DNA of 64,000 bases from Orlajensenia leifsoniae (GTDB taxonomy: Bacteria; Actinomycetota; Actinomycetes; Actinomycetales; Microbacteriaceae): NCBI RefSeq assembly GCF_004570845.1, contig NZ_SPQZ01000006.1, positions 161,216-225,215 of the forward strand, in the 5' to 3' direction. This document shows positions 1 through 8,318 of the stretch, in pieces. Position numbers and translations under genes: made by a program. The notes beneath the pieces were generated by a model that was given only the letters and a program-made list of their open reading frames with translations, did not search any database and was not told where the DNA came from. Position 1 is the stretch's first letter, and every line of letters starts with the position of its first letter.

Positions 1-888
1 CTGCTCGGCCGCTGGCTCGGCTCCGTCGCGATCGTGCTCTCGACACTGGTCGCGATCGTCGCGCTCGGGGTGCACGGCGGCTGGAGCGTCGGCGGCGTCG
101 TGGGTCCGCTGGTCGGAGCCGGTGTCGCCCTGCTCATCGGGCTCGGCTACCAGGCGCTCGCCCGGGAGGCCCAGCAGCGCGAGGCGCTGATGGCCGAGCT
201 CATCGCCACCCGCGACCAGCTCGCCATGACCGAACACGAGTCGGGCGTGCTGGCGGAGCGGGCACGGCTCGCGCGGGAGATCCACGACACCGTCGCACAG
301 GGGCTCTCGAGCATCCAGATGCTGCTGCACGCTGCCGAGCAGGCCGATCCCGACCGTCCCGGCGTCGAGCACATCAGGCTGGCGCGCGAGACGGCGGCGG
401 CGAATCTCGCCGACACGCGCCGTTTCATCCGCGAACTGAGCCCGCCGGAACTCGACGACCAAGGGCTCGGCGGCGCCCTCCGCCGTCTCGCCGCGACCCA
501 GTGGCAGCCGCTCGAGGTCACCGTGCGGGTCTCCGACGCGGTGACCCTGCCCATGCACCTGCAGACCGCCCTGCTGCGCATTGCACAGGGAGCCATCGCG
601 AACGTCATCCAGCACGCCGACGCGCGCACGGCCACGATCGAACTCACCGTCGATGGCGGCGTGCTGCGCTTCACGATCGTCGACGACGGCTCGGGCTTCG
701 ACATCTCTCAGACGGATGCCGACTCCGGCGCGACGTCCGACTCCTTCGGGCTGCGCGCCACCCGCGAGAGGGTGCAGCAACTCGGTGGCACGCTCGAGAT
801 CGACTCGGCGCTTGGACGCGGCACCACTCTCGCGATCGAGCTCGCCCTCACTGGCGTCGAGGCGGGCGCGGAGGCGGGAGCGTCATGA
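1..888 (+). CDS. Sensor histidine kinase, NarL/LiaS class (5' end outside window)
   Basis: The reading frame is open from base 1, so the N-terminus lies upstream. The visible part begins with two hydrophobic stretches (about residues 1-55), then a linker and a HisKA_3 dimerisation/phosphoacceptor motif (REIHDTVAQGLSSIQ; the His is near visible residue 95). A HATPase_c domain follows, with an N-box-like ANVIQHADA, a G1-type DDGSGFD and a FGLRATRERV segment. This architecture belongs to membrane kinases that autophosphorylate on His and signal to LuxR-type regulators. The TGA stop overlaps the ATG of the response regulator gene (ATGA), so the two are translationally coupled. The stimulus cannot be read from the sequence. 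Confidence 0.9.
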   Translation: MLGRWLGSVAIVLSTLVAIVALGVHGGWSVGGVVGPLVGAGVALLIGLGYQALAREAQQREALMAELIATRDQLAMTEHESGVLAERARLAREIHDTVAQGLSSIQMLLHAAEQADPDRPGVEHIRLARETAAANLADTRRFIRELSPPELDDQGLGGALRRLAATQWQPLEVTVRVSDAVTLPMHLQTALLRIAQGAIANVIQHADARTATIELTVDGGVLRFTIVDDGSGFDISQTDADSGATSDSFGLRATRERVQQLGGTLEIDSALGRGTTLAIELALTGVEAGAEAGAS

Positions 889-1511
889 TCCGCCTCGTGA
901 TCGCCGACGACCATCCCATCGTGCGGGCGGGCCTCCGCGCCCTGTTCGACCTCGAACCCGACCTCGAGGTGGTCGCCGAGGCCGAGACGCCCGAGGAGGC
1001 GGTGCGCGCTGCCGAACGTGAGAACCCCGACGTGGTGCTCATGGACCTGCAGTTCGGCGCCCGCTCGACCAGCACCGGCGCCGACGCGACCCGGAGCATC
1101 CGTGCCCTCGATGCCCCGCCCTACGTGCTCGTGCTGACGAACTACGACTCGGATGCCGACATCCTGGGTGCCGTCGAGGCCGGAGCCAGCGGGTACCTGC
1201 TGAAGGACGCCCCGCCCGCAGAGCTGACGGCTGCCGTGCGGGCCGCGGCCGCGGGCGAGAGCGCCCTGGCGCCGGTGATCGCGTCGCGTCTGCTCGACCG
1301 CATGCGCGCACCGCAGGTAAGTCTCAGCTCGCGCGAGATCGAGGTGCTCGAACTCGTCGCCGCCGGACTCTCGAACACCGACGTCGCCGGGCGGCTGTTC
1401 GTCAGCGAGACCACGGTGAAGTCGCATCTGGCCCACATCTTCTCCAAGCTCGACGTCGCCTCCCGCACGGCGGCGGTGTCGGAGGCGCGCCGTCGGGGGA
1501 TCCTGCGCTGA
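885..1511 (+). CDS. LuxR/NarL-family response regulator
   Basis: 208 residues. The N-terminal receiver starts MIRLVIADDHPIVRAG, with the acidic pocket DD and the phosphoacceptor Asp in DVVLMDLQFG; the conserved Lys lies in GYLLKDA. The C-terminus is a LuxR-type helix-turn-helix (LSSREIEVLELVAAGLSN through VSETTVKSHLAHIFSKL). The ATG at 885 overlaps the stop of the kinase gene, so the two form a classic pair in one operon. The expected role is phosphorylation-dependent DNA binding; targets are unknown. A longer reading in this frame from 501 lies inside the kinase gene and is not the real start. Confidence 0.93.
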   Translation: MIRLVIADDHPIVRAGLRALFDLEPDLEVVAEAETPEEAVRAAERENPDVVLMDLQFGARSTSTGADATRSIRALDAPPYVLVLTNYDSDADILGAVEAGASGYLLKDAPPAELTAAVRAAAAGESALAPVIASRLLDRMRAPQVSLSSREIEVLELVAAGLSNTDVAGRLFVSETTVKSHLAHIFSKLDVASRTAAVSEARRRGILR

Positions 1512-1529
1512 GGCGACGGCGGGCGGCAG

Positions 1530-2603
1530 TCAGGGCCGCAGCGCGTAGAACCTGAACGCCGCGAACCCCTCGACCGGCAGCACGTCGACCGAGGCGAACC
1601 AGGCTCGCGCCGCATACGACTCCAGCGTCGAGCGCCGCATCACAGTTCCCGTTGCCTCCGAGGGTGTGTGCGAGCGTCCGTCGGGGAGGCAGACGAGCAG
1701 GCTGAAGCCGTACATCAGCTGCTCGGTCTCATTTCCGGGCGCGGAGAACTCGTCGGCGACGGCCTCGTCGACGACGATCATCACGCCGCCGGGAGCGAGC
1801 GCCGCCCGCGCCGCTGCCAGCACCGGAACGGGCTGCGGCATGTCGTGCACGCACTCGAAGGCGAACACGACGTCGAAGGTTCCGGCGAGGTCCGACCCGT
1901 TCGCGAGGTGGAAGTCGATGCGATCGTCGACGCCGGCGTTCGCGGCGTTCCGACGGGCGAGGGTGACGGATGCCTCATCCACGTCGAACCCCTCGATGGA
2001 GGCATCCGGGAACCCGAGAGCGAGGGCGATCGAGGCGTGACCGCCGCCGAAGCCGATCTCGGCGATGCGGGCGCCCGGCCGCTCGAGCGAGGCCTTCAGC
2101 TCGGGGACCGAACGCAGGGCGTCGGCCAGTCGGCTCTCGAACCACGGGCGGTTCATGTCGGCCTGAGCCTCGCGCATGTCCTCTCCGTAGGCGGCCCACC
2201 CCACACCGCCGCCCGAGCGGTAGGCGTCGAGAAGGTCGGGCATGCGCAGCGCGGCGGCCGTGAGGCTGCGCGCGAACGGCGCCAAGTAGCTGAGGCTGTG
2301 CTCGTCGGTGAGCACCTCGGCCGCGGCCGGCGGCAGGCGAAACGTTCGGGTGGCGGCGTCACGCGACGCGGCATCCGTCGCCTCGAGCAGCCCGAATACG
2401 GCCTGCTGCTCCAGCCACTCGCGCGCGTATCTCTCGTCGGTCGAGGTCGCGTCGGCGAGCTGAGCCGACGTGCGCGGAACCCCATCCGCCAGCGCCCGGT
2501 ACCAGCCCAGCCGATCACCGATGTGGATCGACAGCATCTGGGTCATCCCGAGCCCCGCAGTCAACAGGCGCTCGCCGAGGGCGTCGACATCGTCGTCAGT
2601 CAT
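1530..2603 (-). CDS. Winged-helix class I SAM-dependent methyltransferase
   Basis: 357 residues from the ATG at 2603. An N-terminal winged-helix-like dimerisation domain (roughly residues 1-95) precedes a Rossmann methyltransferase with the SAM-binding glycine motif IAEIGFGGGHASIALA, an acidic FDVD after strand beta-2, and FAFECVHDM followed by LAPGGVM. The layout resembles Rv2258c-type methyltransferases; the substrate cannot be inferred. It converges with the response regulator gene (18 bp gap). The start is set by a TACGCT -10 element 7 nt upstream and the absence of a Shine-Dalgarno sequence, consistent with a leaderless mRNA. Confidence 0.82.
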   Translation of the reverse strand: MTDDDVDALGERLLTAGLGMTQMLSIHIGDRLGWYRALADGVPRTSAQLADATSTDERYAREWLEQQAVFGLLEATDAASRDAATRTFRLPPAAAEVLTDEHSLSYLAPFARSLTAAALRMPDLLDAYRSGGGVGWAAYGEDMREAQADMNRPWFESRLADALRSVPELKASLERPGARIAEIGFGGGHASIALALGFPDASIEGFDVDEASVTLARRNAANAGVDDRIDFHLANGSDLAGTFDVVFAFECVHDMPQPVPVLAAARAALAPGGVMIVVDEAVADEFSAPGNETEQLMYGFSLLVCLPDGRSHTPSEATGTVMRRSTLESYAARAWFASVDVLPVEGFAAFRFYALRP

Positions 2604-2610
2604 GGGGCCG

Positions 2611-2616
2611 AGCGTA
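2611..2616 (-). promoter_or_regulatory. -10 element TACGCT of a leaderless promoter
   Basis: TACGCT on the minus strand lies 7 nt before the ATG of the methyltransferase gene. The spacing puts the transcription start at or next to the start codon. It matches seven other genes in this window. Confidence 0.5.
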
Positions 2617-2758
2617 GACCCGGCGTACGGATGCCGCATCCGCAGCGTCCCCAAGCATCCCGCCCACACCCACCGCCACCCGGCCGAAACCGACGAGTCG
2701 TTCGAGCGCGCCGCGCAAGCCCCAACGACCGAGCCCCCGACCCTGCCAAGCTGGTCGC

Positions 2759-4339
2759 ATGCTCGCGCTCGAGGTGATCGTCGCGATCGGACTCGCCATC
2801 ATGGTCGGCGGCCTGATCGCCGCGCGGCTGCGCGTCACGACGCCAGTGCTGCTCATCCCGCTCGGCGTGCTCCTCGGCTTCATCCCCGACTTCCGCGAGG
2901 TCGAGCTCCCGCCCGAGGCCGTGCTCCTGCTGTTCCTCCCTGTGCTGCTGTTCTGGGAGAGCCTCACCACGTCGACGCGCGAGATCCGCCGCTTCATCCG
3001 CGTGATCCTGCTGAACGGCACCCTCCTCGTGTTCATCACGGCGTTCGGCGTGGCCATGGTGGGCACCTGGTTCGGGCTCCCGTGGGTCGTCGCTCTGGTG
3101 CTCGGTGCCGTTCTGGCGCCGACGGATGCCACGGCCGTGAGCGAGCTCGCGGGCTCCCTGCCCCGCCGCCAGCGCACCGTGCTCCGCGCCGAGAGCCTCA
3201 TCAACGACGGCACCGCGCTGGTCGTCTACGCGCTCGCCGTCTCCGTCGCCGTGAGCGGACAGGAGATCACCCCGCTCGAGATCACGTGGACGCTGATCGT
3301 CTCCTACGTCGGCGGCATCGCCATCGGCGTGGCGATGGGCTACCTCGGGTCGCTCGCCTTCCGCATCCGGATGCCGCTGCCCAGCAACGTCGGCCTCATC
3401 ATCACCCCCTTCGCGGCCTTCCTGATCGCCGAGGTCGTCGGCTCGTCGGGAGTGCTCGCGGTCGTGGTGTGCGGACTCGTGATGGCCCGCATCGCCCCGC
3501 GCGTGGCCGGACCGGAGGCGCGCGACCAGGCGCAGTCGTTCTGGACGGTGTCGACCTACCTGCTCAACGCGGCGCTGTTCGTGCTCATCGGGCTCGAGCT
3601 GCATGTCGTCATCCGCGAGCTGCCGCCGTCGCAGCTGGGGCTCGGCGTGGTGTTCGGCATCGTCGTGTGGATCGCGCTCATCGTCATCCGCGCGGCGTTC
3701 GTGATGCTCACGACGGTGATCATCCGCACGGTCGACCGTCGGCCGTACCAGCGCACCCTGCGCTCGTCGCGGCGCGGCCTCGTGATGTCGTCGCTCGCCG
3801 GATTCCGCGGCGCCGTCTCGCTGGCCGCCGTGCTGGCCGTGCCCACGCTCATCGCCTCGGGAGACCCCTTCCCCCATCGCGACCTCGTGGTGTTCGTCAC
3901 GACGATCGTGATCGTGCTCACCCTGGGCGTGCAGGGTCCGCTGCTTCCACTGGTCATCAAGTGGGCGCGGCTGCCCGCCGACGACGGCATCGACGAGGAA
4001 CGGAACTTCGCCGAACTCGCGGCATCCCGGGCCGCGGTCGAGGCCATCCCCGGCCTGGCGGACGAGCTCGGCATCGAGGACAGCGTGCGCGACAAGGTGC
4101 TCGCCGAGACCGAGCACCACATCGAGGTGCTCGAGGCCGTCGCCTCCGATGAGCCCGACGAGGAGGCCACCCGGCAGAAGGAGCAGTACAACCGCCTGCG
4201 CCTCGCCGCCCTCGAGCTCAAGCGCGAGACCATCGTGAACCTGCGCGACGAGCAGCGCATCGACGACATCGTGCTGCGCCGCATCCAGTCCCAGCTCGAC
4301 CTCGAGGAGCTTCGCCTGACGGGTCGCACGGAGGAGTAG
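2759..4339 (+). CDS. CPA1-family Na+(K+)/H+ antiporter
   Basis: 526 residues with about 12 hydrophobic segments through residue 420, then a charged cytoplasmic tail of about 110 residues. Family landmarks are LAPTDATAV, ESLINDGTALVVY (the ND ion-binding pair of NhaP/NHE-type carriers) and the late motif RGAVSLAAVLAVP. The protein should exchange a monovalent cation for protons across the plasma membrane, for pH and salt homeostasis. The tail (HHIEVLEAV through DLEELRL) is helical and Glu/Arg-rich, as in actinobacterial members. The ATG is about 150 bp from the divergent methyltransferase start. Ion specificity cannot be read. Confidence 0.9.
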   Translation: MLALEVIVAIGLAIMVGGLIAARLRVTTPVLLIPLGVLLGFIPDFREVELPPEAVLLLFLPVLLFWESLTTSTREIRRFIRVILLNGTLLVFITAFGVAMVGTWFGLPWVVALVLGAVLAPTDATAVSELAGSLPRRQRTVLRAESLINDGTALVVYALAVSVAVSGQEITPLEITWTLIVSYVGGIAIGVAMGYLGSLAFRIRMPLPSNVGLIITPFAAFLIAEVVGSSGVLAVVVCGLVMARIAPRVAGPEARDQAQSFWTVSTYLLNAALFVLIGLELHVVIRELPPSQLGLGVVFGIVVWIALIVIRAAFVMLTTVIIRTVDRRPYQRTLRSSRRGLVMSSLAGFRGAVSLAAVLAVPTLIASGDPFPHRDLVVFVTTIVIVLTLGVQGPLLPLVIKWARLPADDGIDEERNFAELAASRAAVEAIPGLADELGIEDSVRDKVLAETEHHIEVLEAVASDEPDEEATRQKEQYNRLRLAALELKRETIVNLRDEQRIDDIVLRRIQSQLDLEELRLTGRTEE

Positions 4340-4360
4340 CAGCATCCTCCCTCCCTAGCC

Positions 4361-4397
4361 CCGCTCGCTGAGGCCCGGACGAAGTCCGCGGCCGAAG
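4361..4397. repeat. Dispersed 37-bp intergenic repeat, copy 1
   Basis: This 37-bp unit begins CCGCTCGCTGAGGCCCGGAC and contains the small inverted repeat CGGAC-GAA-GTCCG. A second copy at 63211-63247 matches at 35 of 37 positions. It lies between the antiporter and VOC genes. Function is unknown. Confidence 0.6.
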
Positions 4398-4461
4398 CGC
4401 ATCGCATTCCCCGCCGCCCGCCGGGGTTGACCTCCGCCCGCCTGGGAGAGATGCTGTCGGC

Positions 4462-4824
4462 ATGGTCCAGTCGGCATTCGCGATCCTCGAAGTCCCCGAC
4501 CTCAGCGCCGCTCTCGCCTTCTATCGCGACATCGTCGGCGGCGAGTTGCGCTACGCCTTCCCCGATGAGACCGAGCCCGTCTACGTCTCCCTGCAGCTCG
4601 GCTCGAGCGCACTCGGCCTCGGCCTGACTGAGCACCCCGACCCGGTGGGCGGCATGCTGCTCTGGATCTACGTCGACGACGTCGATTCGGCGACGGATGC
4701 CGTGCGCTCGGCCGGCTTCCCCGTCGACGAGGAACCCGCCGACCAGCCGTGGGGCGAGCGCGTCTCCCTGGTGCGCGATCCGTTCGGTACCCGCGTCAGG
4801 TTCGGTGCGCCGCTTGAGCCCTGA
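4462..4824 (+). CDS. VOC (glyoxalase/bleomycin-resistance) family protein
   Basis: 120 residues with the two beta-alpha-beta-beta-beta modules of the vicinal oxygen chelate fold. The first runs from FAILEVPDLSAALAFYRDIVGGE to LQLGSSALGLGL; the second is LLWIYVDDVDSATDAVRSAG through VSLVRDPFGTRVRFG. Members act as metal-dependent isomerases, dioxygenases or binding proteins. The usual first-position metal His/Glu is not obvious, so a binding or resistance role is possible. It stands alone and ends 16 bp before the convergent epoxide-hydrolase-like gene. Confidence 0.8.
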   Translation: MVQSAFAILEVPDLSAALAFYRDIVGGELRYAFPDETEPVYVSLQLGSSALGLGLTEHPDPVGGMLLWIYVDDVDSATDAVRSAGFPVDEEPADQPWGERVSLVRDPFGTRVRFGAPLEP

Positions 4825-4839
4825 TGCGCTTCGGGCGCC

Positions 4840-5979
4840 TCAGCTGCCGGCATCCGTCAGCGACGCAGCGAACTCCCGCATGCGCCGCGCCAACTCCTCG
4901 GGGATCTCAGCTGCAGTGAAGTGCCCACCCTCCTCAAGTCGGTCGAAGGTGCGGATCCCGGTGTAGTGCCGCCGCGCCAACGACTCGGGGTAGCCGCCCT
5001 CGTGCTTCTGGATCGCGATGGCGGCCGGCACCGACGTCGGCGGGATCGAGTCCGGCCTGTCGGCACCCTCGTAATACGGGCGGAACGACGTGCCGATGCT
5101 CTGGGTAACCCAGTAGATCATCGCCTCGGTGAGAATGCGGTCGCGCGAGATGCGCCGCTCGACAGCGCTCGGGTCACCGGGCGGGGTGTCGCTCCACTCG
5201 ACGAGCTTCTCGGCGAGCCAGGCCAGAAGGCCGGCGGGGGAGTCGTTCAATGCCGCGGCGAGGGTGTCGGGCCGGGTGTTCTGCACGTGACCGTAGGCGC
5301 CGTCGGGCCCACCCTTGGCCGACAGCTCGTCGAAGAAGGCCTTCTCCCCGGGGTCGGTCAGCGCGTCACGCTCGTCATAGCTCGGGAAGTGCGCGCTCGT
5401 CGCCAGGATCCCGATCACCTGCTCGGGATGCTGCGCCGCGAGAAGGTCGCTGATGTTGGCCGTCACGTCCTCGCCGTACGTGATGTACCGCTCGTAGCCG
5501 AGCACCTCGGTCATCAGAGCATGCATCGTGTCGGCCAGCCGCGTCTCCGAGATCGGACCGTCGGCGTAGGGCGAGGAGAACGCGAAGCCGGGCAGGCTCG
5601 CGACGACGACGGTGAAGTCGGGCAGCTGATCGGCGAAGTCGAGTTGCAGAGCGAAGGTGTGCGGCCAGCCGTGCATGATCAGGAGCGTCGGTGCCTCGGC
5701 GGCGCCGGCTGCGGCATCCGTCGCCCGTCGATGCACGAAGTGCACCGCGGTGTCGTCGATCTGCGCGATGAACTGCGGATGGGAGTTGAGCCAGGCCTCA
5801 CGCGCACGCCAGTCCCAGTCGAGCCACGTGTCGATGAGCTCGCGCAGATACGCCGAGCTCATGCCCGACGCCGGTTTGCGCGGCGAGTCGGGGAGCAGGC
5901 GGGTGCGCCTCAGGCGATCGCGAAGATCGTCGAGAACGTCGTCGGGAACATGGAGCTCGAATGCCTGTGGAGCGCTCAT
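4840..5979 (-). CDS. Epoxide-hydrolase-like alpha/beta hydrolase (EHN domain)
   Basis: 379 residues. The N-terminal EHN domain (FELHVPDDVLDDLRDRLRRT, tryptophan-rich up to about residue 80) precedes an alpha/beta hydrolase core with the oxyanion motif HGWP. The nucleophile elbow reads YGEDVTAN, so an Asp is present where epoxide hydrolases have GGDWG. A cap contains FRPYYEG, and the C-terminal catalytic His lies in EGGHFTAAE. This set suits hydrolysis of epoxides to diols, with unknown substrate. It has a TAGCTT -10 element 6 nt before the ATG and no Shine-Dalgarno, suggesting a leaderless transcript. It diverges from the PCD-VOC gene. Confidence 0.85.
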   Translation of the reverse strand: MSAPQAFELHVPDDVLDDLRDRLRRTRLLPDSPRKPASGMSSAYLRELIDTWLDWDWRAREAWLNSHPQFIAQIDDTAVHFVHRRATDAAAGAAEAPTLLIMHGWPHTFALQLDFADQLPDFTVVVASLPGFAFSSPYADGPISETRLADTMHALMTEVLGYERYITYGEDVTANISDLLAAQHPEQVIGILATSAHFPSYDERDALTDPGEKAFFDELSAKGGPDGAYGHVQNTRPDTLAAALNDSPAGLLAWLAEKLVEWSDTPPGDPSAVERRISRDRILTEAMIYWVTQSIGTSFRPYYEGADRPDSIPPTSVPAAIAIQKHEGGYPESLARRHYTGIRTFDRLEEGGHFTAAEIPEELARRMREFAASLTDAGS

Positions 5980-5985
5980 TCACGC

Positions 5986-5991
5986 AAGCTA
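5986..5991 (-). promoter_or_regulatory. -10 element TAGCTT of a leaderless promoter
   Basis: TAGCTT on the minus strand ends 6 nt before the ATG of the epoxide-hydrolase-like gene, placing the predicted transcription start on the start codon. Confidence 0.5.
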
Positions 5992-6047
5992 CTCCGCCCC
6001 ACCGACACGCTCTTGCCGCTGTCGGCGGCTACAGGGAGCATGGGCTC

Positions 6048-6767
6048 ATGGCCGCCGAGAAGATCACCCCGCAGCAGTTCTCCGAAGCCGATGGCGTCGA
6101 CGACTGGCGGGTGCTCTACTGGGGCGCGCACGCATTCTTCCGCGCCGAATCCGCCGAGCCGTACGCGCAGGGCGCCGCCTTCGTCGCGGACATCGCTGAG
6201 CTCGTGGCCGACGACCGGCACGACCCCGACGTCGACCTGAGGCGAGAAGGTGTGGCGGTGAAGCTCGTCACTCGCGGCATCCGGGATCTCAGCACGCGTG
6301 ATCTCGAGCTGGCGAGGGCGATCTCCGCGGCCGCCGCGCAGCGGGGACTGGTGGCCGACCCGAGCAGGATCCAGGTCCTGCAGGTGGCCATCGCCTCGGT
6401 TCCGGATGCCGCGGTGCTGCCGTTCTGGCAGGCGGCGCTCGGTTACGTGAGGCCGAACGAGACGCATCTCGTCGACCCGCTGCGGCGAAACTCGTCGTTC
6501 TTCCTGCAGGACGAGATGCCGGCCGATCGCCCTCGCCGCGGGCGGATGCATATCGACGTGGCCGTGCCGCACGACCAGGTGCGCGCCCGCATCGACGCGA
6601 TCGTCGCCGCCGGTGGACGCATCGCCGACGACAGCGAGGCACCCGAGTGGTGGACCCTCGCCGACGCCGAGAACCACGGCGTCGACATCACCACCTGGTG
6701 GGGTCGCGACTCGGTACGCCTGGAGGAGCAACGCGAGGAAGGCGGCACCCAGCAGCGCGACGGCTGA
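6048..6767 (+). CDS. Pterin-4a-carbinolamine dehydratase-like plus VOC-like two-domain protein
   Basis: 239 residues from the ATG at 6048; the frame is open further upstream, but that part overlaps the divergent promoter. Residues about 1-110 resemble pterin-4a-carbinolamine dehydratase: HDPDVDLRREGVAVKLVT followed by LSTRDLELARAISAAAAQRG, which copies the signature His region and alpha-helix of that family. Residues 115-235 form a VOC-like module (VLQVAIASVPDAAVLPFWQAALGY, HIDVAVPHDQVRARIDAIV). Such fusions are known in actinobacteria, but their reaction is not established. The ORF converges with the downstream hydrolase gene. Confidence 0.78.
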   Translation: MAAEKITPQQFSEADGVDDWRVLYWGAHAFFRAESAEPYAQGAAFVADIAELVADDRHDPDVDLRREGVAVKLVTRGIRDLSTRDLELARAISAAAAQRGLVADPSRIQVLQVAIASVPDAAVLPFWQAALGYVRPNETHLVDPLRRNSSFFLQDEMPADRPRRGRMHIDVAVPHDQVRARIDAIVAAGGRIADDSEAPEWWTLADAENHGVDITTWWGRDSVRLEEQREEGGTQQRDG

Positions 6768-6773
6768 TCCCGC

Positions 6774-7340
6774 CTACTCGGCCGCCGCCCGGATATCGGC
6801 GACCAGCTCGGGAAGCCCATCCGTGAAGACGTGCCCGCCGTGGTCTAGTCGACGCACCTCGGCGCCGGCCAGCTCGCGGGCGTAGAGGTCGAGGTGGTCG
6901 GCCGGCACCACGTCGTCGTCGCTGCTCTGATAGAGGAAGATCGGCAGCCCGGCCGGCAGTCTGCTGCCGAAGCCGTCGGGCAGCACGAACTCCTCGAGCT
7001 CGCTGCCCCAGTAGGGCGTGGCCACGAGGAAGAGCGCGCTGAGGGAGGCATCCGTCGCCCCCTCCGCGAGAACCTTCAGCAGCACCGACGCCCCGAGTGA
7101 ATGGCCGACGACCAGCAGCGGACCCGTGGCACCGTCCAGCAGTCGCACGACCTCGGCCTTCCACGCGGCGTAGTGCGGATCGTCGGGCTCGGGCATGATC
7201 GGGAAGTCGACGGCGAAGGTCGATCCGAGTTCCGTGCGCAGTGCCTCGACGAGGTTCGAACTGCCCTCGCCGGCATCCTGCGGCCCGGCACTGTGGATGA
7301 AGAGCACGCGGGCGGGGGTCTTGTGGGGTTCGCCGCTCAT
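6774..7340 (-). CDS. RBBP9/YdeN-type serine alpha/beta hydrolase
   Basis: 188 residues. The protein opens with a beta strand and HSAGP oxyanion region (VLFIHSAGPQDAG). It has the serine nucleophile in VVGHSLGASVLL, an Asp in YQSSDDDVVP and the late catalytic His in LDHGGHVF. The small single-domain form suggests an esterase with short lid; the substrate is unknown. A GGAGGAAGGAG Shine-Dalgarno precedes the ATG. It ends 6 bp from the convergent PCD-VOC gene. Confidence 0.82.
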   Translation of the reverse strand: MSGEPHKTPARVLFIHSAGPQDAGEGSSNLVEALRTELGSTFAVDFPIMPEPDDPHYAAWKAEVVRLLDGATGPLLVVGHSLGASVLLKVLAEGATDASLSALFLVATPYWGSELEEFVLPDGFGSRLPAGLPIFLYQSSDDDVVPADHLDLYARELAGAEVRRLDHGGHVFTDGLPELVADIRAAAE

Positions 7341-7498
7341 GTGAGGGCTCCTTCCTCCGGCTGACGGTGGCGCTCAGCTGGTGATGGGGGCACTGTACTG
7401 CGCATCGGGTGGTGCCTTCCACCCCTCCCCATGGCAGTGCGATGGGTCTACCGTCGAAGAACGCGACGATGCGACGACGATGATGCGGAGCTTCCATC

Positions 7499-7978
7499 AT
7501 GCCCACGACTGCCATGACCTGCATCCTGTTCGAGGGACCTCTCGACGAGGCCGCCGAGTTCTACACCTCGCTGGTGCCCGACTCGGAGATCCTCAACATC
7601 GACCCCTGGCCGGAGGGATCCGACCACGCCGGGGAGCCGCTCGTGGTCGACTTCACCGTGGCGGGTGCCCGCTACCAACTGATCGCGGGCGGCCCGGATG
7701 TCGCGCTGACCCAGCTGGTCTCGATCAAGCTCGAGGTCGACGACCAGGCCGAGGTCGATCGCCTGTGGGACGCCCTCGTCGCCGACGGCGGCGAGCCCAG
7801 TCGGTGCGGCTGGCTTACCGACAAGTACGGTCTCTCCTGGCAGCTGGTTCCCCGCGGTTTCACCGAGTTGATGGCGACGACGGATGCCGACCTCAAAGAG
7901 CGGTTGTTCAAGGCGATGCTCACCATGAACAAGCTCGAGATGCCGGTCTTCGAGGCGATCGCCGCGGGCGAGGCCTGA
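7499..7978 (+). CDS. PhnB-like VOC protein (3-demethylubiquinone-9 3-methyltransferase domain)
   Basis: 159 residues. It starts TAMTCILFEGPLDEAAEFYTSL and continues with PLVVDFTVAGARYQLIAGG, the pattern of the 3-dmu-9_3-mt/PhnB-like VOC family. The end GWLTDKYGLSWQLVP plus a helical tail also fits. Despite the historic family name, most members are not methyltransferases; function is unknown. GGAG lies 8 nt before the ATG, and a TACCGT -10-like element lies about 45 nt upstream. Confidence 0.82.
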   Translation: MPTTAMTCILFEGPLDEAAEFYTSLVPDSEILNIDPWPEGSDHAGEPLVVDFTVAGARYQLIAGGPDVALTQLVSIKLEVDDQAEVDRLWDALVADGGEPSRCGWLTDKYGLSWQLVPRGFTELMATTDADLKERLFKAMLTMNKLEMPVFEAIAAGEA

Positions 7979-8016
7979 TACGCCCGAGGCCTTGAGTTGA
8001 CGGAGGCGCCCGAGAC

Positions 8017-8229
8017 ATGAAGCTCCACCGAGTCGACTCGAGCGGCATCCGCGCGCTCGGATACGATCCCGATCGTGAGCTGCTCTGCGTGCAGTACGAC
8101 ACTGGGTCGGTCTACGAGTACTCCGGCGTGCCGGAGGATCTCTACCGCCGCATGATCGCCGCGCAGCCGCACCCGTGGTCGCACTACGGCGAAGAGGTCA
8201 AGTCGTACCCCAGCCGGAGGGTGCGCTGA
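8017..8229 (+). CDS. KTSC domain protein
   Basis: 70 residues. The whole protein is one KTSC domain: VDSSGIRALGYDPDRELLCV, then QYDTGSVYEYSGVPEDLYRR. This small fold is found alone or fused to lysyl-tRNA synthetase-like and other proteins, and its biochemical role is unclear. It lies 38 bp after the PhnB-like gene on the same strand and may be cotranscribed. Confidence 0.75.
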   Translation: MKLHRVDSSGIRALGYDPDRELLCVQYDTGSVYEYSGVPEDLYRRMIAAQPHPWSHYGEEVKSYPSRRVR

Positions 8230-8318
8230 GCTTTCGCAGCTCGGCATCGTCGCCGAAGGGTCAGTGTTTCGGCGACGCCTTCGGTATGAGGCTGATGGCC
8301 TCGAGGCCATGAGGGCCT

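Noticed and set aside
147..704. Long open frames antisense or out of frame to nearly every high-GC gene, for example 147-704 on the minus strand
   Set aside because: They lie over well-supported genes, have Arg/Ser/Ala-rich products without domains, and reflect third-position GC bias.
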